Below are positions 61,383 through 64,000 of a stretch of DNA of 64,000 nt, in pieces. Within the stretch, counting starts at the first letter, position 1; each line of letters begins with the position of its first letter. The stretch spans positions 42,740,501-42,804,500 of the forward strand of contig NC_092587.1 of assembly GCF_047663525.1 (NCBI RefSeq), in the 5' to 3' direction. The notes beneath the pieces are model-generated. The model did not search any database and had not been told where the DNA came from. It saw only the letters and a program-made list of their open reading frames with translations. This DNA comes from Anas platyrhynchos (taxonomy: Eukaryota; Chordata; Aves; Anseriformes; Anatidae). A program made the position numbers and the translations under genes.

Positions 61383-64000
61383 GTAGGATGCTCCGGGCTC
61401 GGCAGGGCTGGGCGATGCCGGAGGGACGCTCGGGCTTTTCGTGCACGCAGCCTCTGCACGCCGCCGAGCTCCGGCTGCTGGGGCTGAACGGCTCCGAAGG
61501 GCAGCGGGGGAAATCGGTGCCGGCTTTGTGGGTTTTCTTCTCGTCTCTCGGTGCTGGCATTGCAGGAGAAGGAGCAGGGGTGGCGGTTGTGGTGCTGCTG
61601 CGGAGTAGCTGTCGCCAGGGGCTGCTCTGAAAGAAAGATATAATCCTAGCTGGTCCAGGGCTGGGGAAAGCCCACGAGCTGCTCTGCCACTGGCTTGTCC
61701 CTTGCCACTGACAGGCAGCCGCTGCCGGGGCAGTGGGGACGCCCTGCGCTGCTCCCTGGGCATCTGCGCAGGAGGCAGCGGGCGGGCAGGGGACAGGCAG
61801 CTCCGGAGGGATGGACACCTTGGTCCTGGGGTGCTCAGCATCCTCTGGCCTCGGGGTGCAGCCCAGGCTGGGCCAGCTGCCGAGGGTACAGCCCCTTCAC
61901 CCCCAGCTCCTGCATCTCCAGAGGCTTCGGCCCCAGGTGGAACCACTGCGGCCCCGGCAGAGCCCAAGGAGGAAGGGTGCTGCCAGCACGGCACGGCTGG
62001 GATAAGTTCCCCTGCTCAAAATGCCTGGTGATGCTCAGGTGGTGGAGTGGGACACGGGGCTGGGGCCACACGGGTGGCAGGGGCTGGATTAGGACACACG
62101 GGTGGGTCGGTGCCCCCGGAGGGCCTTGTGGTGCACGGGAGGAGAGGCGCAGCGAGGCCGTGGATGTGTTACGGGGGGGCCGAGCAGCCTCGCCATGCTC
62201 TGGGAGATGGATCCGTGGTGCTGGCCGGCTGCTTCCAGCCCTCCCTCCCTCTTGCCACTCAGACAAAGGACGGAAGGCAGGGGGAGGGGATAAGGCTGTA
62301 TCTAGGTTATGGGGTCTGGCCTGCCCCAGGACATAGGGGATGGAAGTCTGAGCCCGCGGCCGACCTGCAGGGCTGCCTCCATCGCCAGCAAGCTGCTGCG
62401 GATGCCAGGGGCGGATGGATGTGGTGCAGCAGCACCTTCCCGGAGAGGTTTTGGGTTGGATTGGTGGATGCTGGAGGCCAGAGCCGGCCGGGACCCCTCC
62501 GGGCACCCGGTGCTGCTCCATCCCTGCCTGCCCGGCCCCAGGCACTGCGGCTCTCCCTGCAGCACCCGGGAGCAGAGGGATCACCAGCAGCCGCCCTCTT
62601 AAATCAGCTTCTCTCAGCCTGCAGAACAAAGCAGCAGGGAAACGGGTGGGAGCGCCAGCAGCGGATGCGAGCGGTTAACCTTGGTTAACCCCCTTTTCAT
62701 TATCAGCTGCACCGAGCGCGGCGGGCGGTCAGGGATTCATCACGGGGAGCGGCCGGGGGGCTGCGGGGTGTGCCCAGGGTGCGTAGTGCTGCCTCTTGAC
62801 CATTCGGTCAGAGCTTTAATGAGGCTTCCGAGCAGTGCTAGCCTTGCATCCCCTACAGAAGGAGACCTCTGGAGGTCTTTTTTCTTGCACTTGGGGTGCT
62901 CAGGCTGCTGGGACCTGGCTCCGAAATACCTGCTTCGGCCACAACAAGCTCCTGGCTCCAGCAGCGAAGCCTGCCAAGAAATGGCCAAGTGTTGCCATGT
63001 CCACAGCAGGGATAGCAACATCTGGCAGCTCTGGGCAAATTGTTCCTCAGCGCAGAGAGATCGAGGGATGGGTTATCAACCTTTTGGTGAGCCTTGAGGC
63101 TGGCTGCCAGCTCCGTCCTTCTGTCCCTGGTACAGGTGGCACGGAGCAGCTCAGGAGAGGACGAGTGGGGCCGGGCCCTCTGTGCTGCGCCAGATCCATG
63201 GGCTTTCCTGGCTGGCAGCAGCTTTGAGAAAGCTGGAAAAAGACACGGGGAGCCTCGGGGGAGGCTGTGTCAGCAGGGGGGGCACAGGCCGGCTGTGCCG
63301 GCTGTAGGAACGGATTGCAGCTGAGAAGCACTCGGCGAGGCGAGCTGCCTCCTCCAAGCAGCGTGAGGAGCTTCCAGCTGCCAGCCTGGCTTGGCCAGCG
63401 CTTCGTCTTCTGCCCTGGTCCCTGAGGGTGCTGCTTGTTTCTGCAGAAGAGGGTGGTGATGGCTGGGAGAGCCCCTGCTCGGTGGGGAAGGGCAGGAAGG
63501 CATCCTGCTGCAGGCCTCCCAGTGAGATGGAGGTGGCACGAAGCCCCGACCCTAAGGACGTTACCTCAGGGCTGTTCACCTTCCAAGCAGCAAAAAGCTT
63601 ATATAAAATGTGTTTTTTCCCCTGTGTAGAGCAGCCCTTTGTGTCTGCACAGACGCTTTGATACGGCAGCCAAGGTCACCAGCCACCCCCACAGCTAACC
63701 CTGTCCAGGAACAAAATCTCCCTGCCCTCTCCCCAGCCCCTGACCTGACCTGGCCAAGATTTTGGGACCCCAGACTGGTGCTGTCAGCGTCCCCAGCCCC
63801 GTGACCTCTGAGTTGTCTTCCTCCCCAGGAGGTGTCTGTCCCTCACCAAATGGTAGCCGCCTGAGAGATCTGCTGAGAGGAGCAAAAAAGCACCACCAAA
63901 ATAATGGAAAGGGGTAATTTAGTGTGAGGTACTTGAATGGGAGCGGCATACAGAATAAGAGGAGTGCTTAGCAAGCAAAAACACATGCTGTCTCTGTCCT
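61383..64000 (+). other. Probable SEPTIN3 intron 1 (continues past the window)
   Basis: No septin exon, other gene or identifiable mobile element is seen up to the window end. A CpG-richer patch lies at 62700-62780. Confidence 0.45.

Overview
The window is a gene-dense stretch of a bird genome, probably from a GC-rich chromosomal region. Three things support this: compact introns, CR1-type LINE tails (one clear, one doubtful), and a gene order that matches the vertebrate block on human chromosome 22q13.2. The order here is MEI1 (3' end, +), CCDC134 (+), SREBF2 with miR-33 in an intron (+), SHISA8 (-), TNFRSF13C (-), CENPM (-), SMIM45 (+) and probably the first coding exon of SEPTIN3 (+). I assigned genes by reading exons, checking that splice phases join without a break, and comparing the peptides with family sequences from memory. 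No database was searched, and the species cannot be fixed from the sequence alone.

Region by region: 1-5007 holds the last five exons of MEI1. 5.2-8.9 kb holds CCDC134, which starts in a CpG-rich promoter just after MEI1. 9.0-26.1 kb holds a complete 19-exon SREBF2 with its promoter, 3'UTR and a miR-33 hairpin in intron 16. 26.1-31.6 kb holds SHISA8 on the minus strand, tail to tail with SREBF2. 32.4-40.1 kb is a gene-poor interval with simple repeats and possible regulatory elements. 40.1-42.0 kb holds TNFRSF13C (the BAFF receptor). 42-49.9 kb is a second gene-poor interval. 49.9-55.6 kb holds CENPM, whose GC-box-rich start lies head to head with SMIM45. SMIM45 codes a 68-residue membrane microprotein at 57.2 kb. 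58.7-64 kb holds one unexplained candidate exon, the probable SEPTIN3 start and the beginning of its long first intron.

The strongest functional pairing is SREBF2 with miR-33. The sterol-responsive transcription factor and the intronic microRNA that represses cholesterol efflux are transcribed together, and the SREBF2 promoter carries a candidate self-regulatory SRE next to an inverted CCAAT box. The other genes are neighbours rather than a pathway: meiotic recombination (MEI1), a secretory-pathway protein (CCDC134), AMPA-receptor auxiliary protein (SHISA8), B-cell survival (TNFRSF13C), kinetochore (CENPM), and a neuronal septin (SEPTIN3).

I saw no CRISPR array, tRNA, rRNA, operon, endogenous virus or intact mobile element. 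The most unusual points are a three-unit GC-box tandem repeat and a telomere-like G-rich minisatellite in CENPM intron 1, a long GATAAATA-type microsatellite between CENPM and SMIM45, and the unassigned exon at 60.08 kb.
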